The position numbers were made by a program, and so were the translations under genes. The notes under the pieces are model-generated. The model was not told the origin of the DNA and searched no databases. It saw only the letters and a list, made by a program, of their open reading frames with translations. DNA of 64,000 nt from Chromohalobacter moromii. GTDB taxonomy: Bacteria > Pseudomonadota > Gammaproteobacteria > Pseudomonadales > Halomonadaceae. Positions 17,989 to 27,525 of the stretch are shown here, piece after piece (the first letter of the stretch is position 1; each line of letters opens with the position of its first letter). The stretch covers positions 558,001-622,000 of the forward strand of contig NZ_JAHXDI010000001.1 of assembly GCF_023091865.1 (NCBI RefSeq), read 5' to 3'.

Positions 17989-18864
17989 CTACATGAACAG
18001 CGCCAGCAGCAGTGGCACGTAGATGAAGGCCAGTAAAGTGGAACAGAACACCAGGCTGGCGACATATTGCGGTTCGCGCCGTGAACGTTGCGCGAAGAGA
18101 TAGTTGTAGACGGCCACCGGCATGCTCATTTGCAGCACGAGCACGCTCTGCGCTAGGGGCGGGAGGTTTAGAAGCCACCCCACGCCGAAGGCCACGCAAA
18201 CGGCGAGTACCGTGCGCAGCAGGCTGAAGGCGAGCCCCGAGGACAAGCTGCGCACCTGGATGTTGGCCAGCGAGACGCCGAGGGTGATCAGCATCAAGGG
18301 CACGGTGAAGCCGGAGATCAACTCCACGGTGTTGTCGATCCACAACGGCAGGTCGGTATCCGTCAGCAGGATGGCCACCGATAGCAGGATGCTATACACG
18401 GTGGGCGTACGCAGCAGACTCTTCAGCGGATTGCTGCGGCTGATCATCATCACGCCGAAGGTGAACTGCACCAGGGCGACCGTCACCATCACGGTAATGG
18501 CGTAGGCGAAGCCCTCGCTGCCAAACGCATAAAGTGCCACCGGTAAGCCCATATTGCCGGTGTTGGGATACATCATGGGCGCCAATAGCACGCGCCAGTT
18601 CTTGCGCAGTAGGATCGCCATCAGCCAGGTAGCCAGCGCCATGACCAGGAGCACGCCCAGCGTGCTCAGCATGGTACGCCCGAAGATATGGGCATCGATG
18701 TTGGCGCCGGAGAGCGAGGCGAGGATCAACGACGGCGTGCCGACATTGAAGACCAGCTTGGTGACGAAGTCGGTGGGATACGTGTATCCCAGGCGTATCC
18801 AGAAAAATCCGATACTGGCGCCCACGAACACGGGGGCCATGACAGCGAAGAGTTGGGCGAGCAT
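17989..18864 (-). CDS. AEC-family (auxin efflux carrier-like) transporter
   Basis: This 291-residue inner-membrane protein has about eight to ten hydrophobic segments. The opening APVFVGASIGFFWIR, the segment FNVGTPSLILASL and the helix-breaking PNTGNMGLPVALYAFG are typical of the AEC family, which exports or imports organic acids such as malate or malonate. The ATG at 18864 starts the first membrane helix. An upstream in-frame extension to 18993 is polar and has no ribosome site. The ABC exporter gene is divergent from it. The substrate is not predictable. Confidence 0.88.
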   Translation of the reverse strand: MLAQLFAVMAPVFVGASIGFFWIRLGYTYPTDFVTKLVFNVGTPSLILASLSGANIDAHIFGRTMLSTLGVLLVMALATWLMAILLRKNWRVLLAPMMYPNTGNMGLPVALYAFGSEGFAYAITVMVTVALVQFTFGVMMISRSNPLKSLLRTPTVYSILLSVAILLTDTDLPLWIDNTVELISGFTVPLMLITLGVSLANIQVRSLSSGLAFSLLRTVLAVCVAFGVGWLLNLPPLAQSVLVLQMSMPVAVYNYLFAQRSRREPQYVASLVFCSTLLAFIYVPLLLALFM

Positions 18865-19129
18865 GCGCGAGCCTGATTCAGGGTCTGCGTCCACGGTGCG
18901 GAGGTGGACGGGACGATGTTGAACGCGACTGTGAGGGTCGCGGAAAGTGCCATATGGGGGGCTATTGTCGCCAATCGTGGTGAATCGTTGCAACGTGCAT
19001 ACGAAAACGAGAATCCTTTACCTTGACGTGGCGCGAGAATTGGCAAGAATCATGGGCCACGCTGACATTCATCGGCGTCGCGTATAACGCGGCGCGTCGC
19101 CACTTTCAAAAATACGTTTAGAGAATTGC

Positions 19130-20803
19130 ATGGAACTTTTGCGCGTCGTCTATCGCGATTACCGCTGGCCGTTCATCGGCGTCATGGTGTTGAGCCTAGC
19201 CAGCGCGGGGCTCGGTATCGGGGTCATCGCCTTCATCAACCAGTACTTGATCGAGGCCCAAGGCGACCCGCTGCTGGTGCTACCCCAGTTCCTGGGACTG
19301 ATCGCCTTGCTGCTGGCGGTCACGCTCGGTTCGCAATTGGCGCTGACCGTGCTTGGTCACCATTTCGTCTATCGACTGCGCGGGCGTCTCATCAAGCGAA
19401 TTCTGGATACCGACATCGAGCGTATCGAGCGTCTGGGCAGCGCGCATCTGCTGGCAAGCTTATCCAGCGACATCCGTAATATCACCATCGCCTTCGTGCG
19501 ACTTCCCGAGCTGGTACAGGGTGTGATCCTGACACTGGGCTCGGCCGCTTATCTGGCCTGGCTCTCGCCGGGGATGCTATTCATCACTGCGCTTTGGGTG
19601 GCGGTGACCGTGGTAGGGGGCTGGTATCTGGTATCGCATGTGTATCGCCATTTGGGGCAGGTGCGCGAGACAGAGGATCGGCTCTACAAGGATTACGAGG
19701 CGGTGATCGACGGTCGCAAGGAATTGGCGCTCAACCGCGACCGTGCCAAGACGCTGTACGAGGATGTCTACGAGCGCGACGCCAAGGCCTATCGGCATCA
19801 CATCATCCGCTCTGACACCTTCCATCTGAGTGCGGTGAACTGGTCGAACATCATGATGCTGGGCGCCATTGGCATGGTGTTCTTCCTCGCCAATGGTCTC
19901 GGTTGGGCCAATACCAACGTGGCGGCGACCTATTCGCTGACGCTTTTGTTCCTGCGTACGCCCCTGATTCAGGCGGTGGGGGCGTTGCCCACGCTGCTCA
20001 GTGCCCAGGTCGCCTTCGACAAGCTCAAGACGCTGGCGTTGACCGAGTATCGCGCCGAGTTCGGCGAGAGCGCCGCGCACGGCGACTGGCAGACACTGGA
20101 GCTGCGCGGCGTGACCTTTGCCTATGCTGCGGGCGAGCATGGCAAGGGATTCGAAGTGGGGCCGGTCGATCTCACCTTATCGCGTGGTGAACTGGTGTTT
20201 CTGATCGGTGGCAACGGCAGCGGAAAATCGACACTGGCGCGCCTGCTGACCGGGCTCTACCAGCCCCGCAGCGGTGAAATTCTCATCGATGGCGCCCCTG
20301 TGAACGAGGCCGGCTGGCAGGCGTTTCGTAGTCGCTTCGCCGCCGTATTCACCGACTTTCATCTCTTCGATCAGGTGATCGGCCCTGATGGCGAGGCACC
20401 GGACACGGCCCTGACCGAAGCCTGGATCGCGCGCCTGGGCATGGGCGAGAAGCTGCATTTCGATGGCTGGCGGGTGACCGACACGCAGCTCTCCCAGGGG
20501 CAGCGCAAGCGCCTGGCGTTGCTGCTGGCGGTGGCCGAGCAGCGCGATATCCTACTACTCGACGAATGGGCGGCGGACCAGGACCCGCAGTTCCGGCGCA
20601 TCTTCTACCGCGAGCTGCTGCCCTTGCTGCGCGAACATGGCAAGACCGTCTTCGCCATCAGCCACGACGATCACTACTTCCAGCACGCTGATCGACTACT
20701 GGAAATGCGCGCGGGGCAGTTGAGCGAACTGACCGGCGAGATGCGCGAGCGCGTCAGCCGCGACGCCGTGGCACGGCTCGAGAACACATCAGGCGAGGTG
20801 TGA
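19130..20803 (+). CDS. Cyclic-peptide/siderophore ABC exporter (PvdE/SyrD-like)
   Basis: This 557-residue fused exporter has six hydrophobic segments in residues 1-300 and an ATPase domain in 330-550. Walker A is GGNGSGKS, the signature is LSQGQRKRL, and the Walker B stretch [12 protein letters not shown] is characteristic of the cyclic-peptide exporter group that includes PvdE. It stands 127 bp upstream of a TonB siderophore receptor. I infer that it moves a siderophore or precursor out of the cytoplasm. Desferrioxamine E is a macrocycle, so export of a cyclic hydroxamate by this protein is an attractive but unproven idea. Confidence 0.9.
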   Translation: MELLRVVYRDYRWPFIGVMVLSLASAGLGIGVIAFINQYLIEAQGDPLLVLPQFLGLIALLLAVTLGSQLALTVLGHHFVYRLRGRLIKRILDTDIERIERLGSAHLLASLSSDIRNITIAFVRLPELVQGVILTLGSAAYLAWLSPGMLFITALWVAVTVVGGWYLVSHVYRHLGQVRETEDRLYKDYEAVIDGRKELALNRDRAKTLYEDVYERDAKAYRHHIIRSDTFHLSAVNWSNIMMLGAIGMVFFLANGLGWANTNVAATYSLTLLFLRTPLIQAVGALPTLLSAQVAFDKLKTLALTEYRAEFGESAAHGDWQTLELRGVTFAYAAGEHGKGFEVGPVDLTLSRGELVFLIGGNGSGKSTLARLLTGLYQPRSGEILIDGAPVNEAGWQAFRSRFAAVFTDFHLFDQVIGPDGEAPDTALTEAWIARLGMGEKLHFDGWRVTDTQLSQGQRKRLALLLAVAEQRDILLLDEWAADQDPQFRRIFYRELLPLLREHGKTVFAISHDDHYFQHADRLLEMRAGQLSELTGEMRERVSRDAVARLENTSGEV

Positions 20804-20848
20804 TGGCGAGCAGGGGCAGCGTTGAACGTTCGTCATTGTGAAAACAAA

Positions 20849-20863
20849 TCACAATTCTTATCA
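20849..20863. promoter_or_regulatory. Candidate Fur box upstream of the FhuA/FoxA-type receptor
   Basis: On the reverse strand TGATAAGAATTGTGA agrees with 11 of 14 positions of the 7-1-7 Fur consensus TGATAATnATTATCA. It lies 67 bp before the receptor start, a normal place for Fur control of a siderophore receptor. Confidence 0.55.
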
Positions 20864-20930
20864 TATGCGATAGGCTTTGCTTTATGCGCGCGCCCGGCCG
20901 TCCGCTAATAAAATCTCACAAGGAAACCTC

Positions 20931-23006
20931 ATGTCCCGCTCCCATCCCTCGCCTCTACCTTTCAACGTGCTGTCGTCACCGGCCCGCCGCGTGGCGATGG
21001 CAACGCTGCTGCTCGGCTGCCCGCTAGCGGCGCAGGCACAAGACGACGTCGCCCAGAGCGACACCGTGGTCGTGACCGCGACGGCGTTGAAGGTTGCTAC
21101 TCCACTGGTGGAGACGCCGCGTGCTGTGTCGACTGTCCAGCGAGAGGAACTGGAAGAGCGTAATGTCCAGAGCCTCGACGAGACGCTACGCTATCGCTCA
21201 GGTGTGCTGTCCGGCCAATACGGTGCTGATAACAATACCGATTGGCTCAAGATCCGGGGCTTTGACCAGGCAACTTATCAGGATGGTCTGCGCATTTACC
21301 GCACGGGATACTATCAGTGGTTACCCGAGCCCTATGGTCTAGATCGAGTAGAAGTGTTCAAAGGGCCTGCTTCCATCCTCTATGGCGAGGCGCCCTCTGG
21401 TGGCCTGATCAATGCCGTGAGCAAACGGCCTACTGCTGAGAAGCGTGGTGAGATTGAGATTCAGGCCGGTAACCGTAATCATCGCCAATTCGGGGTAGAT
21501 ACTTCGGGGCCTGTCACCGAGAGCGGTGATATGCGCTACCGTTTCGTGGGACTGTACAAGGAGCGTGATGGCGACCTAGAAGGAACTGATAATGAGCGAG
21601 TTTACTTTGCGCCGAGTCTTGAGTGGGATATCTCCGATGATACCCAGTTGACCGTGCTGGCCAGCTACCAGAAGGACGATGGTGTTCCCGTCAATCCATT
21701 CAAGACGCCCTATGGCACGGTGCAGGACACGCCGTTCGGCAAAGTCGACCCGGAGACGAATTATGGTGCTCCGGACTACGACAAGGACGAGCATACGCAG
21801 ACGGCCATCGGTTACGAATTCAAGCATCAGCTTGATGACACTTGGAAATTCGAGCAGGATTTCCGCTATAGCCACCTTGATTTGGATTTGCGTAGCACCT
21901 ATATCTTGTCACGTATTGACGAGCGGACAGCTACTCGTGGTCACCTTCAGCGTGATGGCGATATAGATAGCTTTACCATCGATAATCGAATGATGGGTAA
22001 GTGGTATACCGAGCGCACGGAAAATACGCTACTGCTTGGGGTGGATTACCAAAATCTCAGTCTCGATGGCAAGGAATACGATAGTGAGTTTAGTGGTTAC
22101 GACACCGTCGATATCTTTGACCCACAAGGAGATATCGCTGCTGTTCCCGACGATCAACTAAAACGCCGCCGAATCGATAAAGAGCAACTAGGTCTCTATG
22201 TACAGGATCAGTTGCGTATCGACGACCGATGGGTGCTTCTGGGAGCTGTTCGCTACGATCAGGCAGAGACTGATAATGCTGACCGTACTGCTGATACAAC
22301 GGAACGGGCCGATGATAACCAAGTGTCTTGGTCCGGTGGAGTGATGTATCTCGGGAATCAAGGCATCAACCCATATCTCAGTTATACCGAATCTTTTGAG
22401 CCGCAAACTAGCGTTGACGATGGTGGTAATCTCTATGAGCCTCTTGAGGGTGAACAGTGGGAGTTAGGTGTTAAGGTCGCCCCGCCTGGCTGGGATGGCT
22501 ATTTTACAGTTGCAGTTTTCGATCTTGAGCAACGTAATAGCCTCGTGGCCTCATCAAGCGGTGGCCGTCAGGAGCAGAGCGGTAAGCAGACATCTCAGGG
22601 TGTCGAGTTAGAGGGTGTCAGTTATTTGACCAACCAACTGCAGCTCACTGCCGCCTATACTTACACTGACGCTGAAGGCGAGAATGGTGAGCGCAAAGAC
22701 TTGATCCCACGCCATCAAGCATCGGCTTGGCTCGATTATGATTTTGAGGGGACGGCACTTGATGGGCTGAAGGCCGGTGCGGGTGTCCGTTATGTAGGCG
22801 AGTCCTCTGGCGGCAGCACCATTACGGTGCCTGACTATACTGTGGCAGATGCCATGGCGAGCTACGACTTCAATAGTCATTGGACTGCTCAAGTTAACGT
22901 TAACAATGTCACCGATGAAGAGTATGTGGCAAGTTGTGAGGCTGACTTCTATTGCTACTACGGCGAGTCGCGCAGTGTGATTGGCAGCCTCAAGTACCGT
23001 TGGTAA
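20931..23006 (+). CDS. TonB-dependent siderophore receptor, FhuA/FoxA type
   Basis: This 691-residue outer-membrane receptor starts at an ATG after AAGGAAACC. A signal peptide (cut near AQAQDD) is followed by a TonB-box region (SDTVVVTATAL). The plug domain carries WLKIRGFDQATYQDGLRIY and the segment FKGPASILYGEAPSGGLINA, typical of hydroxamate-siderophore receptors of the FhuA/FoxA/FcuA branch. The barrel ends in an aromatic residue (KYRW). Parts of the barrel (22,100-22,950) are less GC-rich than the flanks. It is the likely port for the ferrioxamine-type product of the nearby biosynthetic genes or for a foreign hydroxamate. Confidence 0.93.
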   Translation: MSRSHPSPLPFNVLSSPARRVAMATLLLGCPLAAQAQDDVAQSDTVVVTATALKVATPLVETPRAVSTVQREELEERNVQSLDETLRYRSGVLSGQYGADNNTDWLKIRGFDQATYQDGLRIYRTGYYQWLPEPYGLDRVEVFKGPASILYGEAPSGGLINAVSKRPTAEKRGEIEIQAGNRNHRQFGVDTSGPVTESGDMRYRFVGLYKERDGDLEGTDNERVYFAPSLEWDISDDTQLTVLASYQKDDGVPVNPFKTPYGTVQDTPFGKVDPETNYGAPDYDKDEHTQTAIGYEFKHQLDDTWKFEQDFRYSHLDLDLRSTYILSRIDERTATRGHLQRDGDIDSFTIDNRMMGKWYTERTENTLLLGVDYQNLSLDGKEYDSEFSGYDTVDIFDPQGDIAAVPDDQLKRRRIDKEQLGLYVQDQLRIDDRWVLLGAVRYDQAETDNADRTADTTERADDNQVSWSGGVMYLGNQGINPYLSYTESFEPQTSVDDGGNLYEPLEGEQWELGVKVAPPGWDGYFTVAVFDLEQRNSLVASSSGGRQEQSGKQTSQGVELEGVSYLTNQLQLTAAYTYTDAEGENGERKDLIPRHQASAWLDYDFEGTALDGLKAGAGVRYVGESSGGSTITVPDYTVADAMASYDFNSHWTAQVNVNNVTDEEYVASCEADFYCYYGESRSVIGSLKYRW

Positions 23007-23042
23007 GCGGAAAATTATACGAAGTCAGAAGAACGATGTAAG

Positions 23043-23074
23043 AAAATGGCCCGGGGAATCCCGGGCCATTTTTT
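23043..23074 (+). terminator. Rho-independent terminator after the TonB receptor
   Basis: A 13-bp stem, AAAATGGCCCGGG and its complement, with a GAAT loop is followed by a T-run (six T in all). It is 36 bp past the receptor stop. Confidence 0.88.
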
Positions 23075-23108
23075 ATTGACCTTTATGCCCCATATGCCGG
23101 CATCATTG

Positions 23109-23197
23109 TCTTCCGTCTTCCGTCTTCCGTCTTCCGTCTTCCGTCTTCCGTCTTCCGTCTTCCGTCTTCCGTCTTCCGTCTTCCGTCTTCCGTCTTC
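23109..23197. repeat. Heptanucleotide microsatellite, 12 perfect copies of TCTTCCG
   Basis: Twelve uninterrupted TCTTCCG units run from 23109 to 23192, followed by a partial unit. The array lies between the terminator of the TonB receptor and the stop codon of the converging FhuB gene, 3 bp from the latter. It has no start codon or promoter position relative to either neighbour. Confidence 0.97.
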
Positions 23198-23200
23198 TTC

Positions 23201-25210
23201 CTACAGCCGCCGCAGCGTCCACATGAAGTAGGCGCCGCCGAGCAGGGAGGACATCAAGCCGGCGGGAATTTCCTGGGGGAATAGCCACTGGCGTCCCAGC
23301 CAGTCGGCCAGCACCATCAAGAGCGCCCCCAGCAGGGCGGCGGCGAGCAGGTGCGCGCGTGCTCGCGCCGCGCCCAGCAGGCGTGCCATGTGCGGTGCGA
23401 GCAGGCCGACGAAGGAAAGCGGCCCGACCACCAAGGTGGCGGCGGCGGTGAGCAAGGCGACGACGCCCAGCAGCGCGAGACGCGCCCGGTCGACATTGAC
23501 GCCCAGCGCACGGGCGCTGGAGTTGCCCATCGGCAACAGGTCCAGCCAGCGCGACAGGGATTGCATCGCCAGCGTCAAGATCACGGCGCTTGCCGCCACG
23601 GCGACGGCCAGCACGGTGTCGACGTAATAGGTCGAGCCGGACATCCAGGCGAGCAGTTGCTGCGTGCGCGGGTCGCCGTTGGCCAGCACGATACTGCGCA
23701 GGGGGTCGAACAGGGCGGTGATGGCGATCCCCGTCAGCAGCACGCGCTCCGGTTGAAAGCCGCTGCGGCGGTTGATCAGCAGCAGTACCCCTAGCGTCGC
23801 CAAGGCGCTCAGGGTGCCGGCGATCAGTAGCATCGGCAGGCCCACATCGGGCACGAACATGACCACGCCGATCAGGCCGATGGCGGTGCCGCCACTGATC
23901 CCGACGACTTCCGGACTGGCCATGGGATTGCCGGTGACGCGCTGGATCAGCGTGCCGGCCAGGGCGAGTAACGTCCCGGCACCCGCCGCCGCCAGGGTAC
24001 GCGGCAAGCGCCATTCGTGGGTGGCTTGCCACACCGACCACGAGGGCAGGGCCCAGCCTTGGCCGTCCTGGCCGAGCAGCAGGGATGCCGCGAGCGCGAC
24101 CAGCAATGCCAGCCCCAGTGCCAGCTGCAGGCGCATCGGATGCCGACGACGTGGCGCCGCCAGCATGGGGGCGGTCTGGGGGCGATCGCCGCCGAGCTTG
24201 AGGCGCGGAATCAGCCAGAGCAGCAGCGGGGCGCCGAGGGCGGCGGTGGTCGCGCCGGTGGGAATCATCGTCGGCAGCGCGCCGGAAACATGCTGCAGGA
24301 GCTGGTCGGTGGTGGTCAGCAGCAAGGCGCCGAGCAGCGGCGCCCACAGCAAGCGCTGGGGCAGCGTGCGCGCCCCCAGCAGGCGGACGATGGCCGGTGC
24401 CGCCAGGCCAATGAAGCCGATGATGCCCACCACGCTGACGACACAGGCGGTGATGAAGACCGCCAGCCCGAGGCTCAGCAAGCGCAGATGCCTGAGCGAG
24501 ACCCCGAGGCTGCGGGCATTGACGTCGTCGAGCTCGAGAATCGCCAGCGGGCGCAGCATGAGCGCGGCCAGGGCAAGCGCGATGAGCAACCGCGGGAGCA
24601 GATAGAGCACGCCGTCCCAGCTGTTCTGCGAGAGCGAGCCCGCGCCCCAGACCATCAGGCCGCGCAGCTCTTCCTGATGGAAGAGGATCAGCGTGGTGCT
24701 GACCGCGCCCAGGTAAAGGTTGACCACCAGCCCCGCGAGCACCACCACCATGGGCGCCAGGCCGCGTCGCCAGGCCAGCGCGAACACCAGCCCCATGGCC
24801 AGGCCGCCGCCCGCCACGGCCACCCACTCGCGGCCGAGAACGAGCAATCCCGGTGCGAACAGGGTGGCGAGCAGCAGGGCGAGCTGTGCACCGGTGGCGA
24901 CGCCCAGGGTCGTGGGCGCGGCCAGGGGGTTGCGCAGCACCTGCTGCATCAGCACCCCCGCGATGCCCAGGGCACCGCCCGCCAGCAGAGAGATCGTCCA
25001 ACGCGGCAGCCAGCTGTAGTGCGTGAGTACCTGTTCGATATTGCGTTCATCGGGCACGAACAAGGCTTGCGCCCACTGTGCGGCCGGCAACTGCGTGGCC
25101 AGCGAGTAGCCACTCAAGGCCAGGCAGGCCAGGGCCAGCAGTACGCACAGGCGTGCCGGGGTCATCACGACATGAGGAAACGGCAAGGAGCGAGAGATCC
25201 AGTCACGCAT
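23201..25210 (-). CDS. fhuB: Fe3+-hydroxamate ABC permease, fused two-domain (FhuB)
   Basis: This 669-residue protein consists of two tandem FecCD-type permease halves, each with about ten hydrophobic segments, as in FhuB. Both halves show the family stretch around LRNPLAAPTTLGVATGAQLA and GNPMASPEVVGISGGTAIGL. The ATG at 25210 overlaps the fhuD stop (ATGCGTGA) and has GAGGCACCCG in front, so translation is coupled. It forms the inner-membrane channel for the ferric siderophore, with FhuC as the ATPase and FhuD as the receptor. Confidence 0.94.
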   Translation of the reverse strand: MRDWISRSLPFPHVVMTPARLCVLLALACLALSGYSLATQLPAAQWAQALFVPDERNIEQVLTHYSWLPRWTISLLAGGALGIAGVLMQQVLRNPLAAPTTLGVATGAQLALLLATLFAPGLLVLGREWVAVAGGGLAMGLVFALAWRRGLAPMVVVLAGLVVNLYLGAVSTTLILFHQEELRGLMVWGAGSLSQNSWDGVLYLLPRLLIALALAALMLRPLAILELDDVNARSLGVSLRHLRLLSLGLAVFITACVVSVVGIIGFIGLAAPAIVRLLGARTLPQRLLWAPLLGALLLTTTDQLLQHVSGALPTMIPTGATTAALGAPLLLWLIPRLKLGGDRPQTAPMLAAPRRRHPMRLQLALGLALLVALAASLLLGQDGQGWALPSWSVWQATHEWRLPRTLAAAGAGTLLALAGTLIQRVTGNPMASPEVVGISGGTAIGLIGVVMFVPDVGLPMLLIAGTLSALATLGVLLLINRRSGFQPERVLLTGIAITALFDPLRSIVLANGDPRTQQLLAWMSGSTYYVDTVLAVAVAASAVILTLAMQSLSRWLDLLPMGNSSARALGVNVDRARLALLGVVALLTAAATLVVGPLSFVGLLAPHMARLLGAARARAHLLAAALLGALLMVLADWLGRQWLFPQEIPAGLMSSLLGGAYFMWTLRRL

Positions 25211-26129
25211 CGGGTGCCTCGCGGTGGGCAGCGGTGCGAGGCGCCTCATGCAGGGCCTGGGTCAGGTTGTCGGCGAAACGCCGTGCCGAAGGGGCGCCAC
25301 CGAAGCTCCATACCGGTGGCAGCGTGAGAACGTCATCGCGACGCACGGACGGCAGGTGTTGCCAGAGCGCGCTCGTCTCGAGGCGTTCCTCGACGCCCAC
25401 GGGCATTGGATCGACCACGACCAGGCGAGCGTCGTCCAGCCCGGCCAGGGCTTCCAGGCCTACCATGGAGAAGCCCCAGTAATTAGTTTCCCGCTGCCAC
25501 GCGTTCTCCAGCCCCAGGCGCTGCATGACGGCGTTATAGAGGCTATGGTCGCCGAACACGCGCACATGGCGGGCATCCATGAACTGCACCACGAGCAGGG
25601 GCCGTGCCTTGGCCGCGTCGCTCAACCCGTCCCGCAGCTCGGCCAGGTGCGCTTCCAGCGAGGCGAGCAGCGTGTCCGCGCGCTCCTCGCGATTCACGAA
25701 GGCGGCGATTTCACGGGTGGCTTTCTCGAGTCGCGTCCACAGGTCGCTACCCGGCGTATACAGCGACACCGTGCTCGTCGGTGCGATACGTTCGAGGCTT
25801 GGCTTCAGGGTGCTGAACATCGGCGAGATCAGAATGCGGTCGGGCGACAACTGGGCCAGCAATTCCCGGTTGGGTTGCGCCCGCAGGCCGATGTCGGCCA
25901 CCTCGGCGGGCAGCGTTGGCGCGCCGACCCATTCGCGGTAGGCGTCGGTTTGTGCCACGCCCACGGGCGTCACGCCGAGGGCCAGCAAGGTTTCGGCGAT
26001 GGTCCAGTCGACGGTGGCGATACGCGGTGTCTCGGCATTGGCGACATGGGACCAGACCAGCAGCACCAGCGTCAGCAATGTCATGAGCCGCGAGCGACGC
26101 AGGCCTTCACGGTTCCAAAATGGCCTCAC
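25203..26129 (-). CDS. fhuD: Periplasmic ferric-hydroxamate-binding protein (FhuD-like)
   Basis: This 308-residue class III binding protein has an N-terminal signal peptide (TLVLLVWSHVANA) and FhuD features: RIATVDWTIAETLLALGVTP, the segment WVGAPTLPAEVADIGLRAQP and LSPDRILISPM. The GTG at 26129 has AGGAG 6 bp upstream; a later ATG at 26084 would still keep most of the signal peptide. The gene starts 9 bp after fhuC ends. FhuD proteins generally accept several hydroxamates, which fits the desferrioxamine-type locus alongside. Confidence 0.92.
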   Translation of the reverse strand: MRPFWNREGLRRSRLMTLLTLVLLVWSHVANAETPRIATVDWTIAETLLALGVTPVGVAQTDAYREWVGAPTLPAEVADIGLRAQPNRELLAQLSPDRILISPMFSTLKPSLERIAPTSTVSLYTPGSDLWTRLEKATREIAAFVNREERADTLLASLEAHLAELRDGLSDAAKARPLLVVQFMDARHVRVFGDHSLYNAVMQRLGLENAWQRETNYWGFSMVGLEALAGLDDARLVVVDPMPVGVEERLETSALWQHLPSVRRDDVLTLPPVWSFGGAPSARRFADNLTQALHEAPRTAAHREAPDA

Positions 26130-26137
26130 ATCGACTC

Positions 26138-26905
26138 CTAGTGCAAGACGGCGATGGGGTGCTCGCCGCCGGGGTGGGACATGACACGCATGGGGATGCC
26201 ATAGATGGCTTCCAGCGTGCTATCGCACATCAACTCGCGGGGCGCGCCCTGGGCCAGGACCTGCCCGCTGTGCAGGGCGACCAGATGATCGCAGTAACGT
26301 GCCGCCATGTTGACGTCGTGCAGCACGATCACCACGCCCAGCCCCAGCTCGCGGCACAGCGAGCGCACCAGGGCCAGCACTTCCACCTGATGGGCGATGT
26401 CCAGCGCTGCCAGCGGTTCGTCCAGCAGCAGAAACCGGCTTTCCTGGGCCAGCAGCATGGCGAGCCAGACGCGCTGCCGCTCGCCACCGGAGAGAGTGTC
26501 GACCAGCCGGTCGGCGAAGGCCTCGGTGTGGGTCAGTGCGATGGCGCGTTCGATCTGGGTCTTGTCCTTGCCGTTGAGCCGGCCGAGCAGGCCGTGCCAG
26601 GGATAGCGTCCGAATCCCACCAGCTCGCGGCCGGTGAGGTTGTCGGCGCCGGGCAGGTGCTGTGGCAGGTACGCCACGTGACGGGCGAACTCGCGCGTGC
26701 CCCAGTCGGCGAGTGGGCGCTTGTCGAGGCGGATCTCGCCTCGGCTCGGGGCCTGCTGCTGCGCGAGGAGCTTGAGCAGGGTCGACTTGCCCGAGCCATT
26801 GTGGCCGATCAGCCCATACACCTTGCCTTCCTCGAAGGCGAGGTCGGTGGGGTGCAACAGGCACTGGCCGTTGACCTCGAAGCTGGCAGCGTCGACGTTG
26901 AACAT
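26138..26905 (-). CDS. fhuC: Iron-siderophore ABC transporter ATPase (FhuC)
   Basis: This 255-residue ATPase has Walker A GHNGSGKST near residue 33, a Q-loop in YLPQHLP, signature LSGGERQRV and Walker B LLLDEPLAALD. I chose the ATG at 26905 because it gives the normal FhuC length; the upstream reading starts only at a TTG. It is first in the fhuC-fhuD-fhuB order on the reverse strand, and a Fur-like site lies about 50 bp upstream. Confidence 0.95.
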   Translation of the reverse strand: MFNVDAASFEVNGQCLLHPTDLAFEEGKVYGLIGHNGSGKSTLLKLLAQQQAPSRGEIRLDKRPLADWGTREFARHVAYLPQHLPGADNLTGRELVGFGRYPWHGLLGRLNGKDKTQIERAIALTHTEAFADRLVDTLSGGERQRVWLAMLLAQESRFLLLDEPLAALDIAHQVEVLALVRSLCRELGLGVVIVLHDVNMAARYCDHLVALHSGQVLAQGAPRELMCDSTLEAIYGIPMRVMSHPGGEHPIAVLH

Positions 26906-26953
26906 CAGGTGGACCCCAAGCGGGAAAAGCGTAGGGCGCAATCGTAATTCAAA

Positions 26954-26968
26954 TAAGAACGGTTATCA
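26954..26968. promoter_or_regulatory. Candidate Fur box upstream of fhuC
   Basis: On the reverse strand TGATAACCGTTCTTA agrees with 10 of 14 positions of the 7-1-7 Fur consensus. It lies in the 83-bp gap between the sigma factor gene and fhuC. The match is modest and could be chance. Confidence 0.4.
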
Positions 26969-26988
26969 AAACTCCTTGCTCCATCATG

Positions 26989-27525
26989 TCAGGCGTCAAT
27001 GGCTTGGCGGCAGGCGTGCAGCGCTTGCTCGATGTAACGCCCGGCCATGCGTTCCGAGACCCCGAGGCGGGCCGCGATCTCGCGTTGGGGCAGTCCCTCG
27101 AGGCGATGCCATAGCAACGCCTGACGGACGTGGCGAGGCTGCCGTCGCAGGCAGGTGCGTACGCACGCTAGGCGCTGGGCCTGGCAGACATCGGCCTCGG
27201 GGCAAGGCCGTGCGCAGGCGAGCCCGGTGGTGGTGTCTTCCAGGGGAATCGTCTCGGGCCGCGCCCTAGCCTGGCGCTGATGATCGATCAGCAGGTTGCG
27301 GGCAATGCGGAACAGGTAGGCGCGAGGATTGGCGAGCGGCTGAGTGAGTCTCGCGCGCTGCAGGCGCAGATACACCTCCTGGCAGAGGTCGGCCGCCAGC
27401 TCCGGCGTATCCAGCTTGCCGGCCAGATAGCCGACAAGCTCCCGGGAATGCTCCATGAACAGTCTATCGAGTGTATCGACCATATGTCGGGTCCGTCCGT
27501 GGGTAGCGTCGCGTGATGGCGTCAT
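26989..27525 (-). CDS. FecI/PvdS-type ECF sigma factor with Cys-rich linker
   Basis: This sigma70-type ECF factor of 178 residues has region 2 (about 16-88, with LAADLCQEVYLRLQRARL and NPRAYLFRIARNLLIDHQRQ) and region 4 (about 125-172, with LEGLPQREIAARLGVSERMA). The FecI branch normally serves iron-uptake genes. The linker carries five cysteines, at residues 104, 108, 114, 121 and 125, an unusual density. The ATG at 27525 overlaps the dfoC stop as ATGA; an internal ATG at 27483 would give the usual family N-terminus. No FecR-type anti-sigma gene is adjacent. It may drive the receptors or the biosynthesis genes. Confidence 0.88.
   Translation of the reverse strand: MTPSRDATHGRTRHMVDTLDRLFMEHSRELVGYLAGKLDTPELAADLCQEVYLRLQRARLTQPLANPRAYLFRIARNLLIDHQRQARARPETIPLEDTTTGLACARPCPEADVCQAQRLACVRTCLRRQPRHVRQALLWHRLEGLPQREIAARLGVSERMAGRYIEQALHACRQAIDA

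Noticed and set aside
23109-23197. Possible CRISPR array
   Set aside because: The units are 7 bp and directly adjacent, with no spacers and no cas genes; it is a simple tandem repeat.
23046-23231. Reading frame with repeated SSVFRLP units
   Set aside because: It is only the translation of the TCTTCCG microsatellite with flanking non-coding DNA; no ribosome site and no family.
24017-25327. 436-codon open frame on the + strand
   Set aside because: It is antisense to fhuB/fhuD, very rich in Gln, Arg and Gly as expected for the complement of high-GC coding DNA, and has no recognisable domain.
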